A stretch of DNA of 64,000 nucleotides from Luteolibacter ambystomatis. Its GTDB lineage: Bacteria; Verrucomicrobiota; Verrucomicrobiia; Verrucomicrobiales; Akkermansiaceae. The stretch lies in NCBI RefSeq assembly GCF_018137965.1, contig NZ_CP073100.1:2170001-2234000 (forward strand), read 5' to 3'. Positions 7,669 to 16,937 of the stretch are shown in pieces; position 1 is the first letter of the stretch; each line of letters starts with the position of its first letter. A program made the position numbers and the translations under genes. The notes beneath the pieces were generated by a model, which did not search any database, had not been told where the DNA came from, and was given only the letters and a program-made list of their open reading frames with translations.

Positions 7669-9102
7669 ATGAGCACCAGCACGGAACAGCCGCTCTACCT
7701 CCGCATCGCCGACCGCCTCGAAAACATGATCCAGGCCGGCACGCTGCGCGCGGGCGACCGCATCCCCTCCGTGCGCCAGTTCGGCCAACAGCAGGGCGTA
7801 AGCGTGCCTACCGTGATGCAGGCCTATACCCTGCTGGAAAGCCGCCGCTTGATCGAGGCGCGGCCGAAGTCCGGCTTTTATGTCACCGCGCGGCTGGCGA
7901 AGTCCCTGGTGGAGCCCTCCCTGCCCCGCCACAAGCCCACCCGCGCCTCGCTGGAGGGACTTTCCTCCGTCTTCAATGCCGTGCGGGACACCAATGATCC
8001 GCGCCTCGTCCCGCTCGGTTCCGCCGTGCCTTCGGACGATCTCGTTCCATTGGAAAAACTCGCGCGTGCCAGCGCCTCCATCGTGCGGCGGAATCCGGCG
8101 GCCACCTTCCGCTACGATCCCGCGCCGGGCAGTCCGGCGTTGCGGAAGGAACTCAGCCGCCGTTCCATCGACTGGGGCTGCGCCTTCGAGCCGGACGATT
8201 TCATCGTCACCGTGGGGGCCAGCGAGGCGCTGCACCTCGCACTCATGGCCGTGACCAAGCCCGGAGACACCGTGCTGGTGGAATCCCCCGGCTACTATGG
8301 CACCCTGAGTTTGCTGGCGAAGCTGAAGCTCAATGTCGTGCCCGTCCCCGCCTGCATCTGCGGGCTGGAGTTGAACGCCGTGCGCGAGGCGGTGAAGAAA
8401 TACGATGTGGCGGCCATGCTGGTGATCCCGAATTTTTCGAATCCCGCGGGCGGTTTCATGAGCGAGTCGAACCGCCGCACGCTGCTCCAGATCGCGGACG
8501 AGCATGACATCCCCATCGTGGAGGATGACATCTACGGCGACCTCCCGCACCAGGGACCGCGCCCGCCGTGCCTGAAGGCGCTGGATCGCAGCGGCCGCGT
8601 GCTACTATGCGGATCGTACTCGAAGACCCTCGCCCCGGGCCTGCGCGTGGGCTACCTCGTCGGCGGGCGGCACCATGACCAGCTGATGGAGCTGAAGAAC
8701 ACGCTCAATCTCGGCGGGCCCGCGCTTTCCGCCATGACCGTGGCCGAGTTCCTGCGCTCCGGCGGCTATGACCGCCATCTGCGCAAGCTCCGGGAAGCCT
8801 ACCGCCTCCAGACCTGCCGCACCCGCGAGAAAGTCGCGGAAACCTTCCCGGAAGGCACCCGCGTCAGCAATCCCGAGGGCGGGCTCGTGCTGTGGCTGGA
8901 GCTGCCGGAGCAGGTGGACGTGCTCGATGTCTATCGCGAGGCGCGCGCCGCCGGGATCAACTTCGCCCCCGGCACGCTGTTCTCGCCGCAGGGATTGTTC
9001 CGGAACTGCCTGCGCCTGAGCTGCGGGAATCCCTGGACCCCGCGGATCGAAGAAGGCATCGCCACGCTGGGCGCGATCGCGAGGAAGCATGCGGAACCCT
9101 GA
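7669..9102 (+). CDS. MocR-type (GntR/aminotransferase fusion) transcriptional regulator
   Basis: 477 residues. Residues 1-75 form a GntR winged helix (PLYLRIADRLENMIQAGTL, then RIPSVRQFGQQQGVSVPTV). Residues about 115-470 form a fold-type I aminotransferase domain with the PLP lysine Lys319 in SYSKTLAPGLRVGY, the NFSNPAGG turn and the VEDDIYGD Asp motif. MocR proteins sense PLP, GABA, D-Ala or related amines. Target is unknown, but the divergent DUF2917 gene and the direct repeats just upstream suggest autoregulation plus control of that neighbour. The length and domain order are standard. Confidence 0.95.
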   Translation: MSTSTEQPLYLRIADRLENMIQAGTLRAGDRIPSVRQFGQQQGVSVPTVMQAYTLLESRRLIEARPKSGFYVTARLAKSLVEPSLPRHKPTRASLEGLSSVFNAVRDTNDPRLVPLGSAVPSDDLVPLEKLARASASIVRRNPAATFRYDPAPGSPALRKELSRRSIDWGCAFEPDDFIVTVGASEALHLALMAVTKPGDTVLVESPGYYGTLSLLAKLKLNVVPVPACICGLELNAVREAVKKYDVAAMLVIPNFSNPAGGFMSESNRRTLLQIADEHDIPIVEDDIYGDLPHQGPRPPCLKALDRSGRVLLCGSYSKTLAPGLRVGYLVGGRHHDQLMELKNTLNLGGPALSAMTVAEFLRSGGYDRHLRKLREAYRLQTCRTREKVAETFPEGTRVSNPEGGLVLWLELPEQVDVLDVYREARAAGINFAPGTLFSPQGLFRNCLRLSCGNPWTPRIEEGIATLGAIARKHAEP

Positions 9103-9162
9103 TCTACCGGCCAACTGAGGTGGCAACACTTCAGCCGGCCGGATTTCAATAGGAATCTCCTC

Positions 9163-9624
9163 TCACATCTGATCCGGAATCTCCGGCTCGGTCAGCTTCG
9201 CGAGCAGTTCCAGCGATTCCTGCCAGCCCATGTAGCAGGCCTCCACGGGAATCATGCCGGGAATGCCCTCCTGGGTGATATTCACCTCCGTGCCGCAGAA
9301 TACCTCCCGCAGTTCCACGGTGGTGATCATGGTGCCGGGCAGATTCGGGTCCTCGAACTGATCGTCGTAGCGCAGGCGCTCGTTCGGCACGAGTTCCAGG
9401 AACTTCCCGCCGAAGGCATGGCTGCTGCCGGTGTTGAAATTGGTGAAGCTCATCCGGTAGGTGCCGCCGACCTTGGCGTCCATGTGATGCACCTTGCCGG
9501 TGAAGCCATGCGGCGGCAGCCACTTGGCCATCGCATCCGGATCGATGAAGGCGCGGTAGATCCGCTCCGGCTTGGAGCGCAGGACACGGTGGAGACGGAC
9601 GGTATTGGTATTTTCAGTGGTCAT
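9163..9624 (-). CDS. SRPBCC (AHSA1/START-like) family protein
   Basis: 153 residues of the AHSA1-like helix-grip fold: the opening HRVLRSKPERIYRAFIDPDA, MAKWLPPHGF, GGTYRMSFTN, PNERLRYDDQF and the closing helix MGWQESLELLAKL are typical of the activator-of-Hsp90-like subgroup. It is a hydrophobic ligand-binding protein, often encoded in stress or ArsR-linked operons. No ArsR gene is next to it here; it stands alone, convergent with the MocR gene. Substrate unknown. Confidence 0.9.
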   Translation of the reverse strand: MTTENTNTVRLHRVLRSKPERIYRAFIDPDAMAKWLPPHGFTGKVHHMDAKVGGTYRMSFTNFNTGSSHAFGGKFLELVPNERLRYDDQFEDPNLPGTMITTVELREVFCGTEVNITQEGIPGMIPVEACYMGWQESLELLAKLTEPEIPDQM

Positions 9625-9929
9625 GGTGGTTTGGAATGGGGTGTTTCATCTAGACGACGAACAGCCCCGGCGCATCAGGACAATTTTCGTGAAAATTTTT
9701 CCTTATGATCTTCCCGGCACCACGCCCACCTGAGTGGACAGCCTGATTTGGACAAAACCTTTTCCGGAAAGATTCCCATCCGGAATCGCCCGGGCTGCCT
9801 TGGATTCCCTCCCGCCACGGCCCCGATCCCCCTCCGGATTGGGGCGGAATGGCGAATAACCCGGTTTGACAAGCGCCCCGGAGCGGCCCTAGCTTCCGCC
9901 CCCGGCCGTACTGCGCCGGTCCCGCCACC

Positions 9930-11261
9930 ATGAACATTGTTGTCGAAAAGCAGCCCAAGTGCGTCGCCACCCTCCGCGTCGAGATCCCCGCCGAGCAGGT
10001 TTCCGGCGAGCGCGAGCGCATTGTCGCGGGTTACACGAGCCAGGCCAAGATCCCCGGATTCCGACCGGGCAAGGCTCCCCGCAAGGTCATCGAAAAGCGC
10101 TACGAAAAGGAAATCAGCGAGGAACTCCGCGACCGCCTGATGCAGGAAGGCTGCGATGAAGCGCTTCGCAAGGAGTCGCTGAAGGTGCTGGACTTCGGCG
10201 TGCCGGAATCCACCGAGTTCACCGCGGACGGCGGCTTCGCCTTCTCCACCCGCATCCTTCTCGCCCCGGAAATCACCCTGCCGGAATACAAGGGCATCAC
10301 CGTGAAGGTTCCCGCCGCCGCCGTGCCGGACGAGGAGCTCAACAAGCAGCTCGAAGGCCTGCGCGAGCGCTTCGCCGATTTCAACACACTGGAAGGCCGT
10401 GCCATCCAGACCGGCGACTACGCCGTGATCGACTACACCTCCACCACCGAGGGCAAGCCGCTGGAAGAATTCCTCGGCAAGTCCGCCGGTTACCTCGGCG
10501 GCCGCGAAGGCTTCTGGGTGCGCGTGAACGACGAGTCCTTCCTCCCGGGCTTTGCCGCCCAACTCGTCGGCCTGAACACCGGTGACAGCAAGGACGTCAC
10601 CGTGACCATCCCGGACGATTTCCCGCTCTCCGATCTCCGCGGCAAGGAAGTGACCTTCGCCGTGACCGTGAAGGAGATCAAGGAAGCCGTGCTGCCGGAG
10701 CTGGATGACGAACTCGCCGCCAAGCTCGCCCCGGGCAAGACCCTCGAGGAGATCAAGACGATCATCCGCGACAACATGGAGCGCGAGCGCCGCCGCCAGA
10801 TCGATGACATGAAGGTCAACCAGATCGTCGAGCACTTCAACAGCCTCGTTGAATTCGACGTGCCGGAAGAACTCCTCGCCCACGAAACGCAGAACCAGGC
10901 CGATGCCATGGTCCGCCAGGGCATCCAGTCCGGCCTCAGCGAGGACGAAGTCGCCGCCCAGCAGACCGAGATCTTCGAGAACGCGGGCAAGCAGGCGAAG
11001 TCGAACATCAAGACCAACTTCATCCTCCAGGAAATCGCCCGCGCCGAGAACATCAGCGTGAACGACCAGGAACTGGTGAACCACCTCGTGGCCATCGCCA
11101 ACTCCCGCAAGCAGGCTCCGAAGAAGTTCATCCGCGACCTCCAGCGTTCCGGCCGCCTCCCCGGCATCCGCAACTCGATGCTCGTCGGCAAGGCCATCGA
11201 CTACGTCGTCGAGCAAGCCAAGGTCGAGGAGACCGACGAACCGCTCGTCGCCGAAGCGTAA
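9930..11261 (+). CDS. tig: Trigger factor (ribosome-associated chaperone and prolyl isomerase)
   Basis: 443 residues with the three canonical parts. The N-terminal ribosome-binding domain (1-115) has the PGFRPGKAPRKVIEKRY signature. The FKBP-like PPIase domain (about 155-245) includes GDYAVIDYT and VTIPDDFPLSDLRGKEVTF. The C-terminal helical chaperone domain (250-430) completes the protein. It binds at the exit tunnel and folds nascent chains. It is followed by clpP and then clpX, the common tig-clpP-clpX order, though terminators and repeats separate the transcripts here. Confidence 0.97.
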   Translation: MNIVVEKQPKCVATLRVEIPAEQVSGERERIVAGYTSQAKIPGFRPGKAPRKVIEKRYEKEISEELRDRLMQEGCDEALRKESLKVLDFGVPESTEFTADGGFAFSTRILLAPEITLPEYKGITVKVPAAAVPDEELNKQLEGLRERFADFNTLEGRAIQTGDYAVIDYTSTTEGKPLEEFLGKSAGYLGGREGFWVRVNDESFLPGFAAQLVGLNTGDSKDVTVTIPDDFPLSDLRGKEVTFAVTVKEIKEAVLPELDDELAAKLAPGKTLEEIKTIIRDNMERERRRQIDDMKVNQIVEHFNSLVEFDVPEELLAHETQNQADAMVRQGIQSGLSEDEVAAQQTEIFENAGKQAKSNIKTNFILQEIARAENISVNDQELVNHLVAIANSRKQAPKKFIRDLQRSGRLPGIRNSMLVGKAIDYVVEQAKVEETDEPLVAEA

Positions 11262-11286
11262 GCTTTGCAAAGCAACGTTCTTTTCC

Positions 11287-11319
11287 AAAAGCGCCGTGCG
11301 GAAACGCCCGGCGCTTTTT
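11287..11319 (+). terminator. Intrinsic terminator after tig
   Basis: The 10-bp stem AAAAGCGCCG/CGGCGCTTTT encloses a 12-nt loop and runs into five T residues, 25 bp after the tig stop codon. Confidence 0.8.
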
Positions 11320-11328
11320 GTTTGAAGA

Positions 11329-11522
11329 TTTTTAGCCGCAAAAAGGCGCAGAAAGCGCAAAAAGGAAGAGCATCAGTCGCCGCCTGCCGATCTCATGGTC
11401 ATCCTTCAAAAGAAGAAGTCTGTAAATCGACGTTCGAAAAAACTGCGATGGAAAGAGCAAGTCCTCCAAGCTAGACCCATCTCTTCCTTTTGCGTCTTCT
11501 GCGCCTTCTTGCGGCTAAAAAA
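11329..11522. repeat. Inverted repeat of the CCGCAAAAAGGCGCA type
   Basis: Left arm 11329-11370 (TTTTTAGCCGCAAAAAGG...) and right arm 11481-11522 (...CCTTCTTGCGGCTAAAAA) are near-perfect reverse complements of about 42 bp around a 110-bp spacer. It lies between the tig terminator and clpP, and the clpP frame stays open through its right arm. It belongs to the same class as the elements at 16835, 21827 and 44451. Confidence 0.8.
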
Positions 11523-11601
11523 CTCTGAAACCTTCTCACCAAGAAAGTCCGAGGAAGGGCCATTGACATTGCAGACGGGCGCGCCAAGGTCGGGGACAAC
11601 G

Positions 11602-12294
11602 ATGAACATTTCGCAGACGCCGAACATTTCGTCCGCCATGAACCCCATGATTCCCCAGAACAGCTACTACGTTCCCGTCGTCATCGAACAGGACGGCCGC
11701 GGCGAACGCTCTTTCGACATCTACTCGCGCCTTCTCAAGGACCGCATTATCTTCATCGGCACGCCGATCGATGACTTCGTGGCCAACTCGGTGATCGCGC
11801 AGCTCCTGTTCCTCCAGATGCAGGATCCGAAGAAGGACATCCATATTTACATCAACTCCCCCGGCGGCTCCGTCACCGCGGGTCTCGCGATGTATGACAC
11901 GATGCAGTTCCTCACCTGCGATGTGAACACTTACTGCATCGGCATCGCCGCCTCCATGGGTTCCGTGCTCCTCACCGCCGGCACCAAGGGCAAGCGCTAC
12001 TGCCTGCCCAACTCACACGTGATGATCCACCAGGTCTCCGGTGGCGCACAGGGAACCGCTTCCGATGTCGAGCGCACGATCAACTTCATGTTCAACCTGA
12101 AGAAGCGCCTCAACGGCATCCTTGCCAAGCACTCCGGCAAGACCGTCGCCGACATCGAGCGCGATTCCGACCGCGACAACTACATGAGCGCCGAAGAATC
12201 CGTCGCCTATGGTCTCGTGGACAAGGTGCTCGAGAGCCGCAAGCAGCTCCCGGACGCGGTCCTCTCCGCGATCGAGGAGAAGAAGGAAGGCTGA
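11602..12294 (+). CDS. clpP: ATP-dependent Clp protease proteolytic subunit
   Basis: 230 residues from MNISQTPN. The catalytic triad is visible: Ser118 in GIAASMGS, His143 in HVMIHQ and Asp192 in [11 protein letters not shown]. The fold motif [16 protein letters not shown] is intact. It forms the tetradecameric chamber fed by ClpX, encoded 2 kb downstream. The open frame reaches back to 11395 through a repeat arm; I place the start at 11602 because the upstream residues are translated repeat. A start at 11638 (MNPMIPQ) is also possible, since the N-terminal propeptide of ClpP varies. Confidence 0.97.
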   Translation: MNISQTPNISSAMNPMIPQNSYYVPVVIEQDGRGERSFDIYSRLLKDRIIFIGTPIDDFVANSVIAQLLFLQMQDPKKDIHIYINSPGGSVTAGLAMYDTMQFLTCDVNTYCIGIAASMGSVLLTAGTKGKRYCLPNSHVMIHQVSGGAQGTASDVERTINFMFNLKKRLNGILAKHSGKTVADIERDSDRDNYMSAEESVAYGLVDKVLESRKQLPDAVLSAIEEKKEG

Positions 12295-12315
12295 GCCGAT
12301 CTCCATTTCCACAAG

Positions 12316-12347
12316 AAGCGCCGGGTGCCACCACCCGGCGCTTTTTT
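12316..12347 (+). terminator. Intrinsic terminator after clpP
   Basis: A perfect 12-bp stem AAGCGCCGGGTG/CACCCGGCGCTT with a 4-nt loop runs into a T tract, 21 bp after the clpP stop. It separates clpP from the genes inserted before clpX. Confidence 0.9.
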
Positions 12348-12353
12348 GTGCAT

Positions 12354-12463
12354 TGTAGTCGAAAGCTTCGCTTTCGAATGGTCTCCGCCAGCTCTGTTGG
12401 CGGTGGCCGGCAGGGCCGAACGGTCTCCAATCCCGAAGAGGGAAAGCGGAGCTTCCCCCTACA
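12354..12463 (+). repeat. Three-hairpin dispersed repeat, copy A
   Basis: 110 bp bounded by TGTAGTCGAAAGC and GCTTCCCCCTACA. The left hairpin is CGAAAGCTTCGCTTTCG, the middle hairpin is CCGCCAGCTCTGTTGGCGG and the right hairpin is GGGAAAGCGGAGCTTCCC. The two ends are imperfect inverted repeats of each other. It sits immediately 3' of the clpP terminator. Confidence 0.85.
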
Positions 12464-12527
12464 TTCCAGCCAACGATGACACGTTTTGTTCTACAGCTCC
12501 ATGCCTCGCATTCTGCTATAAACAGGA

Positions 12528-12944
12528 ATGGACCACGACGATCTCGAATACCATCTGGCCCGGCAGCAACACCTCTTATCGCTACTGGAAAAGGTCCATT
12601 CTTGGGATCACGACGACACGAAGATCGATGTGGAGATCCTAAATGAACTCGCCGCAGGAACAGTCGATCCCAAAATCTGGAATGCCATTCTGGAAGTCTG
12701 CGGGAATATCCATCATCCGGTTCTGAAAAACCGTCTCGGTATCGCGATCTTCGAGTTGCTGGCGGAGCCACCCGTACATCCGATATGGCTCTCCACCCTC
12801 GAGCGACTGCTGGCGGATCCGCAGCGGCAATGGATCGTGGAGGAAGCCTACGTAAACAGCCCGGATGAACTGTCCCGGCACTTGAATGAAATAATCTCGG
12901 AGCGCATCGTGCCGCCTCCCCGTGGTGGTGCATTCGGATGCTGA
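12528..12944 (+). CDS. Hypothetical soluble helical protein
   Basis: 138 residues beginning MDHDDLEYHLARQQ. It is acidic and mostly helical by eye (Leu/Glu-rich heptads: LLSLLEKVHSW, IFELLAEPP, LERLLADPQRQW), without signal peptide, membrane segment or recognised motif. A GGA-containing site lies just before the ATG. GC content is lower than in the flanking genes. With the acyltransferase it interrupts the usual clpP-clpX adjacency. It could be an immunity-like or adaptor protein, but nothing in the sequence shows that. Confidence 0.55.
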   Translation: MDHDDLEYHLARQQHLLSLLEKVHSWDHDDTKIDVEILNELAAGTVDPKIWNAILEVCGNIHHPVLKNRLGIAIFELLAEPPVHPIWLSTLERLLADPQRQWIVEEAYVNSPDELSRHLNEIISERIVPPPRGGAFGC

Positions 12945-13033
12945 TCCGGAGCCGATGCCGCTCGCGCGCTACATAATTCCTCCTTGCTCTTCCGCCACGA
13001 GGACGGCGTCTTTCCCTCACAGCCTCGCCACCC

Positions 13034-14110
13034 GTGTCCGACTCCCCCTCCGCCCGCCATTTTGCCGCCCTCGATGGGTTCCGCGGCGTGGCGATCGTGC
13101 TGGTGATGTGGAGCCACTTCATCACGGCGGGCGGCATCGTTGACAAGGGCAATGCCTTCTTCCGCTTCCTCCACGGCGGCTTTGTCGGCGTGGACATGTT
13201 CTTCGTGCTCTCCGGTTTCCTCATCACCGGCATCCTGCTGGATGCACCGAAAACCGGGGCACGTTACTTCTCCGTCTTCTACCTGCGGCGCGCGGTGCGG
13301 ATCTTCCCGCTCTACTATGCCGTGCTCATCGGCGTCTTCCTCACGCGACCAGCGGGACCAGATTCACCGTGGTGGTACTGGCTCTTCGCCTCGAACATCG
13401 GCGCCACGCTGAAACACGATTGGCTCGTCTCGCCTCCCGGTGTGAATCTCAGCCACCTCTGGTCGCTGGCGGTGGAGGAGCAGTTTTATCTGGTCTGGCC
13501 GCTGCTGGTGCGGTTCCTGCCAAGACTCACTCTGGAGAAAATCTGCCTCGGCTGCCTGGTGATCGCACCGATGACCCACTTCGCCCTGCATTTCTCCGGA
13601 AATCCGGTAGGCGCGTATCTCTTCACCCCTACGCGCCTGAACACCCTGGCCGCGGGAGCATGGCTGGCGATCCTTTATCGCGATCCGATCCGCTGGGACC
13701 GCTGGATGGCGCGCGCGCCCATGCTCGCCGTCGTCACCGGCTTGGTGATGCTCGCGGGCATCCTGTTCCCGGAGCAAGTCTCGCTGGTGCCGTTCTCGCC
13801 GTTTTTCTGGGGGGCGCTGCTGATGCTGGCGCTGCGACCGGCCTCACCGGTGTGGCGGATGCTTTCCGGCCGGTGCTGGGTGGTGTTCGGGAAATTCAGC
13901 TACGGGCTGTATCTGCTCCACTACCTCTTCGATCCATGGCTGAAAGGACCGGTCTATGAATGGATCGCCGTCCACACGCCCGGGCCGCCGGTGGTGCCGC
14001 TGCTGGCATTCGTCCTGGCCGGTTTCCTCCTCACTTTCGCTGCGGCATGGTTGAGTTGGCAGGCTCTGGAGCGCCCGATGCTCTCGCTGAAGCGGTTTTT
14101 CCGCTATTGA
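13034..14110 (+). CDS. Acyltransferase family 3 membrane protein
   Basis: 358 residues with a GTG start. The N-terminus has the family signature ALDGFRGVAIVLVMWSHF, with the catalytic His-containing WSH, followed by FFVLSGFLITGILL and RRAVRIFPLYY. The conserved WSLAVEEQFYLVWP motif follows, then about eight more hydrophobic segments. These inner-membrane proteins O-acylate exported polysaccharides, lipid A or peptidoglycan. There is no fused SGNH esterase domain. The glycan substrate cannot be read from the sequence. Confidence 0.92.
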   Translation: MSDSPSARHFAALDGFRGVAIVLVMWSHFITAGGIVDKGNAFFRFLHGGFVGVDMFFVLSGFLITGILLDAPKTGARYFSVFYLRRAVRIFPLYYAVLIGVFLTRPAGPDSPWWYWLFASNIGATLKHDWLVSPPGVNLSHLWSLAVEEQFYLVWPLLVRFLPRLTLEKICLGCLVIAPMTHFALHFSGNPVGAYLFTPTRLNTLAAGAWLAILYRDPIRWDRWMARAPMLAVVTGLVMLAGILFPEQVSLVPFSPFFWGALLMLALRPASPVWRMLSGRCWVVFGKFSYGLYLLHYLFDPWLKGPVYEWIAVHTPGPPVVPLLAFVLAGFLLTFAAAWLSWQALERPMLSLKRFFRY

Positions 14111-14251
14111 AGGCTTACGACTACGTGCATTTCCGCAGATTCCGGTTCCAAAATCCCCCTTCCCTTTCCATTCCGGAATTTTCTCATTTCGCGCAGCGGA
14201 TGCTGGAGTAATATCGCCAGCACCGAAGGGAGCTCCCTTCCACCCGATCCT

Positions 14252-15535
14252 ATGGCCCGCGCTTCCAATCTCACGATGTGCTCCTTCTGCGGAAAGAGCC
14301 ACTCCGAGGTCAAAAAACTGATCGCCGGACCGGGCGTCTACATCTGCAACGAGTGCATCGAGGTCTGCTCGAATATCCTGGAAAAGGAACTCGCCGGCAC
14401 CACCGGCAAGACCAAGGGCGGGGCCGACAAGGCCGGATTCCGCATCCCCTCGCCCGCCGAGATCCGCGACCGCCTCGATGAGCATGTGATCGGCCAGGAG
14501 CACGCGAAGAAGGTGCTCTCCGTAGCCGTTTACAATCACTACCAGCGTCTCCGCCAGGACGCCGCGAAGCTCGGTGATGAGTTCAAGGACGTGGAGATCG
14601 AGAAGTCGAACATCCTCCTCCTCGGCCCCACCGGTTCCGGCAAGACCCTGCTTGCCCGCACGCTCGCCCGCGTGCTGGATGTCCCCTTCTGCATCGTGGA
14701 TGCCACCACGCTCACGGAAGCCGGCTACGTCGGCGAGGACGTGGAAAACATCATCCTTCGTTTGCTCCAGGCTTCCGATTTCGATGTCTCCCGCGCCGAG
14801 CGCGGCATCATCTACGTGGACGAGATCGACAAGATCGGCCGCAAGACCGAGAACGTCTCGATCACCCGCGATGTGTCCGGTGAAGGCGTGCAACAGGCGC
14901 TGCTCAAGATTCTCGAAGGCACTGTCTGCAATGTGCCGCCGCAGGGCGGCCGCAAGCACCCGCAGCAGGAATACATCCAGGTGAACACGGAGAAGATCCT
15001 CTTCATCTGCGGTGGCGCCTTCGTGGGCTTGGAAGACATGGTCCGCCGCCGCCTCGGCCGCAATACCCTCGGCTTCCACGCGGACAAGGATGGCGAGGAC
15101 CTCGACAATCCGAACGTCAACATCCTCGAGAAGGTCCAGCCGGAGGACCTGCTGCACTTCGGCATGATCCCGGAATTCATCGGCCGCCTGCCGGTGATCT
15201 CCTCACTGCGCAAGCTCACCGAGGACGAACTGATCTCCATCCTCACCGAGCCGAAGAACGCGCTGGTGAAGCAGTACGGCAAGCAGCTCGCCATGAACGG
15301 CGTGAAGCTCCGCGTCACCCGCGATGCCCTGCGCGCGCTGGCCGAGGAGGCCGTCCGCCGCGGCACCGGCGCGCGCGCGCTACGCTCCATCTTCGAGCGA
15401 CTGATGCTGGACGTCATGTTCGACGTACCGTCCCGCGGCGACATCGAAGCCGTCACGATCAACCGCCCGGTGGTGCAAGGCGAACGCTCCCCGCTCATCC
15501 GCCGCCGCAGGGCGGACCAGGAAGACGCGGCGTGA
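14252..15535 (+). CDS. clpX: ATP-dependent Clp protease ATP-binding subunit ClpX
   Basis: 427 residues. The N-terminal zinc-binding domain uses Cys10, Cys13, Cys32 and Cys35 ([13 protein letters not shown]). The AAA+ module has Walker A GPTGSGKT (125-132), Walker [10 protein letters not shown] (Asp190-Glu191) and the sensor region [13 protein letters not shown]. The IGF-like loop region that docks on ClpP is present as NTLGF. It unfolds tagged substrates for ClpP. It has its own upstream gap rather than following clpP directly. Confidence 0.98.
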   Translation: MARASNLTMCSFCGKSHSEVKKLIAGPGVYICNECIEVCSNILEKELAGTTGKTKGGADKAGFRIPSPAEIRDRLDEHVIGQEHAKKVLSVAVYNHYQRLRQDAAKLGDEFKDVEIEKSNILLLGPTGSGKTLLARTLARVLDVPFCIVDATTLTEAGYVGEDVENIILRLLQASDFDVSRAERGIIYVDEIDKIGRKTENVSITRDVSGEGVQQALLKILEGTVCNVPPQGGRKHPQQEYIQVNTEKILFICGGAFVGLEDMVRRRLGRNTLGFHADKDGEDLDNPNVNILEKVQPEDLLHFGMIPEFIGRLPVISSLRKLTEDELISILTEPKNALVKQYGKQLAMNGVKLRVTRDALRALAEEAVRRGTGARALRSIFERLMLDVMFDVPSRGDIEAVTINRPVVQGERSPLIRRRRADQEDAA

Positions 15536-15546
15536 TCCGGAAACGC

Positions 15547-15563
15547 GCGGGACAAAGTCCCGC
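15547..15563. terminator. Short hairpin after clpX
   Basis: A perfect GCGGGAC/GTCCCGC stem with loop AAA starts 12 bp after the clpX stop. It has no T tract, so it is either a weak or factor-assisted terminator or a short dispersed palindrome. Confidence 0.4.
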
Positions 15564-15598
15564 CTTCCCTCCCCTAACGGGCCACACTATGAAAAGCC

Positions 15599-16828
15599 AT
15601 GCGCTCGACAGCCGTGGCTTTTCTCGTTTCACAGATGGTGGCATTCGCCGACCCGGCGGCGGATTCCCCCAGGCCCGCGGACTCCGAGGACGCGGCCTAT
15701 CCGGCGATCGAACGTTTCGTGCAGGTGCTGGAAACCATTCGCAAGCGCCATCCGGATGTGGACAAGGTCACCTACGACCGCCTCGTGAATCATGCGCTGG
15801 AAGGCATGCTCGCCAGCCTCGATCCTCATTCGTCGTTCATCCATCCCGAGATGGCCGCGGCGATGCAGAAAGGCGAGGTCGATCCACATGTGGCGTCTCT
15901 CGGATTCACGTTGGGGATTCGTGATGACGGGCCTTACGTCGCGGGCGTGGACACCCGGGGTCCTGCCGCCACGGCGGGATTGCTTCCAGAGAGCGGCATT
16001 CTCCAGATCGATGGACAAGACGCCAAAGAACTCTCACTCACCGACCTGCTGGCCCGGCTGACACGTCCGCCGGGAGAAATCTCGACGTTCAGCGTGAAGT
16101 CGATCGACGCCCCGAAGCCCAGGGACGTGAAGCTCACCCACGTGGTGGTGGAAACGAAATCGCTGCCGGAGAGCCGCCTTCTCGATCAAGCGAAGACCAC
16201 CGGCTATGTGCGCCTCGCCCAATTCGGCGCGGGTTGCGCGAAGGAGATGGAAGCCGCGCTCGATGATCTGGAGGACCAGGGCATGAAGTCGCTCATCTTC
16301 GACCTGCGCGAAAATGGCGGCGGCAGCCTCGATGAAACCGTGAAAATCCTCGGCCTGTTCGTGCCGCCCTCGACTCCGGTTGTCACCACCATCGGCCGCG
16401 ATGGCCTGATCGGCTCGGCCTTGAAAACGCCGGACCGCCAGCGCCGCCGCCGCGACTATCCCATCGTGGTGCTGGTGGACCGCATGTCCGCCTCTGCCTC
16501 CGAGCTCACCTCCGGCGCGCTGCAGGACTTGAAGCGCGCGAAGATCGTAGGCGAGCAAAGCTACGGCAAAGGCTCCGTGCAGAACATCATCCCGATGGGC
16601 GGCGGCACCGCGCTGCGTCTCACCATCGCGCATTACCACACCCCCTCCGGACGGACGCCGCACGGAACAGGTATCACGCCGGATGTGGTGATCCCCTTCA
16701 GCGATGAAGACCGCGCGTGCTTCGATCTCTACCGCCACAAGGACTCGCTCAAACCGGAGGAAGCCGCCCGCCTCGCCAAGTGGAAGGACCCGGTGATGGA
16801 AGCGGCGCTGAAAACCCTCATTCCTTAA
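15599..16828 (+). CDS. S41-family C-terminal processing peptidase
   Basis: 409 residues with a short N-terminal hydrophobic leader (AVAFLVSQMVAFADP), so probably exported. The order is an N-terminal helical part (SLDPHSSF motif at 73-80), a PDZ domain (about 97-170) and the S41 protease core with the Ser299/Lys324 dyad in MSASASELTSG and SYGKGSVQ. These enzymes trim periplasmic proteins from the C-terminus and regulate envelope proteins and murein hydrolases. It follows clpX by 63 bp. Confidence 0.95.
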   Translation: MRSTAVAFLVSQMVAFADPAADSPRPADSEDAAYPAIERFVQVLETIRKRHPDVDKVTYDRLVNHALEGMLASLDPHSSFIHPEMAAAMQKGEVDPHVASLGFTLGIRDDGPYVAGVDTRGPAATAGLLPESGILQIDGQDAKELSLTDLLARLTRPPGEISTFSVKSIDAPKPRDVKLTHVVVETKSLPESRLLDQAKTTGYVRLAQFGAGCAKEMEAALDDLEDQGMKSLIFDLRENGGGSLDETVKILGLFVPPSTPVVTTIGRDGLIGSALKTPDRQRRRRDYPIVVLVDRMSASASELTSGALQDLKRAKIVGEQSYGKGSVQNIIPMGGGTALRLTIAHYHTPSGRTPHGTGITPDVVIPFSDEDRACFDLYRHKDSLKPEEAARLAKWKDPVMEAALKTLIP

Positions 16829-16834
16829 GACGAG

Positions 16835-16910
16835 AACCACGAATCGGCACGAATTTTCACGAATGGGACGAGATTCAGAAATTCGTGTTCATTCGCGTCC
16901 ATTCGTGGTT
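16835..16910. repeat. Inverted repeat of the CCACGAAT type
   Basis: Left arm 16835-16866 contains three CACGAAT-like words (AACCACGAATCGGCACGAAT, then TTCACGAATGG). Right arm 16881-16910 (ATTCGTGTTCATTCGCGTCCATTCGTGGTT, split by words) is its reverse complement. The spacer is only 14 bp. It lies directly upstream of tsaD. Confidence 0.85.
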
Positions 16911-16937
16911 TTGGATTTCGCCCGACTCCGCCTCCCA

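Noticed and set aside
9675..11360. 561-codon minus-strand frame across tig
   Set aside because: Pure antisense shadow: its Leu/Gly/Val-rich translation mirrors the Lys/Glu/Asp codons of the trigger factor.
11265..11601. N-terminal extension of ClpP (69 residues)
   Set aside because: It is translated repeat and spacer; ClpP families start close to MNISQTPN.
16863..16937. N-terminal extension of TsaD (25 residues)
   Set aside because: It is encoded by the right arm of the CACGAAT repeat; the conserved protein begins at KTLLAIESSCDE after GTG 16938.
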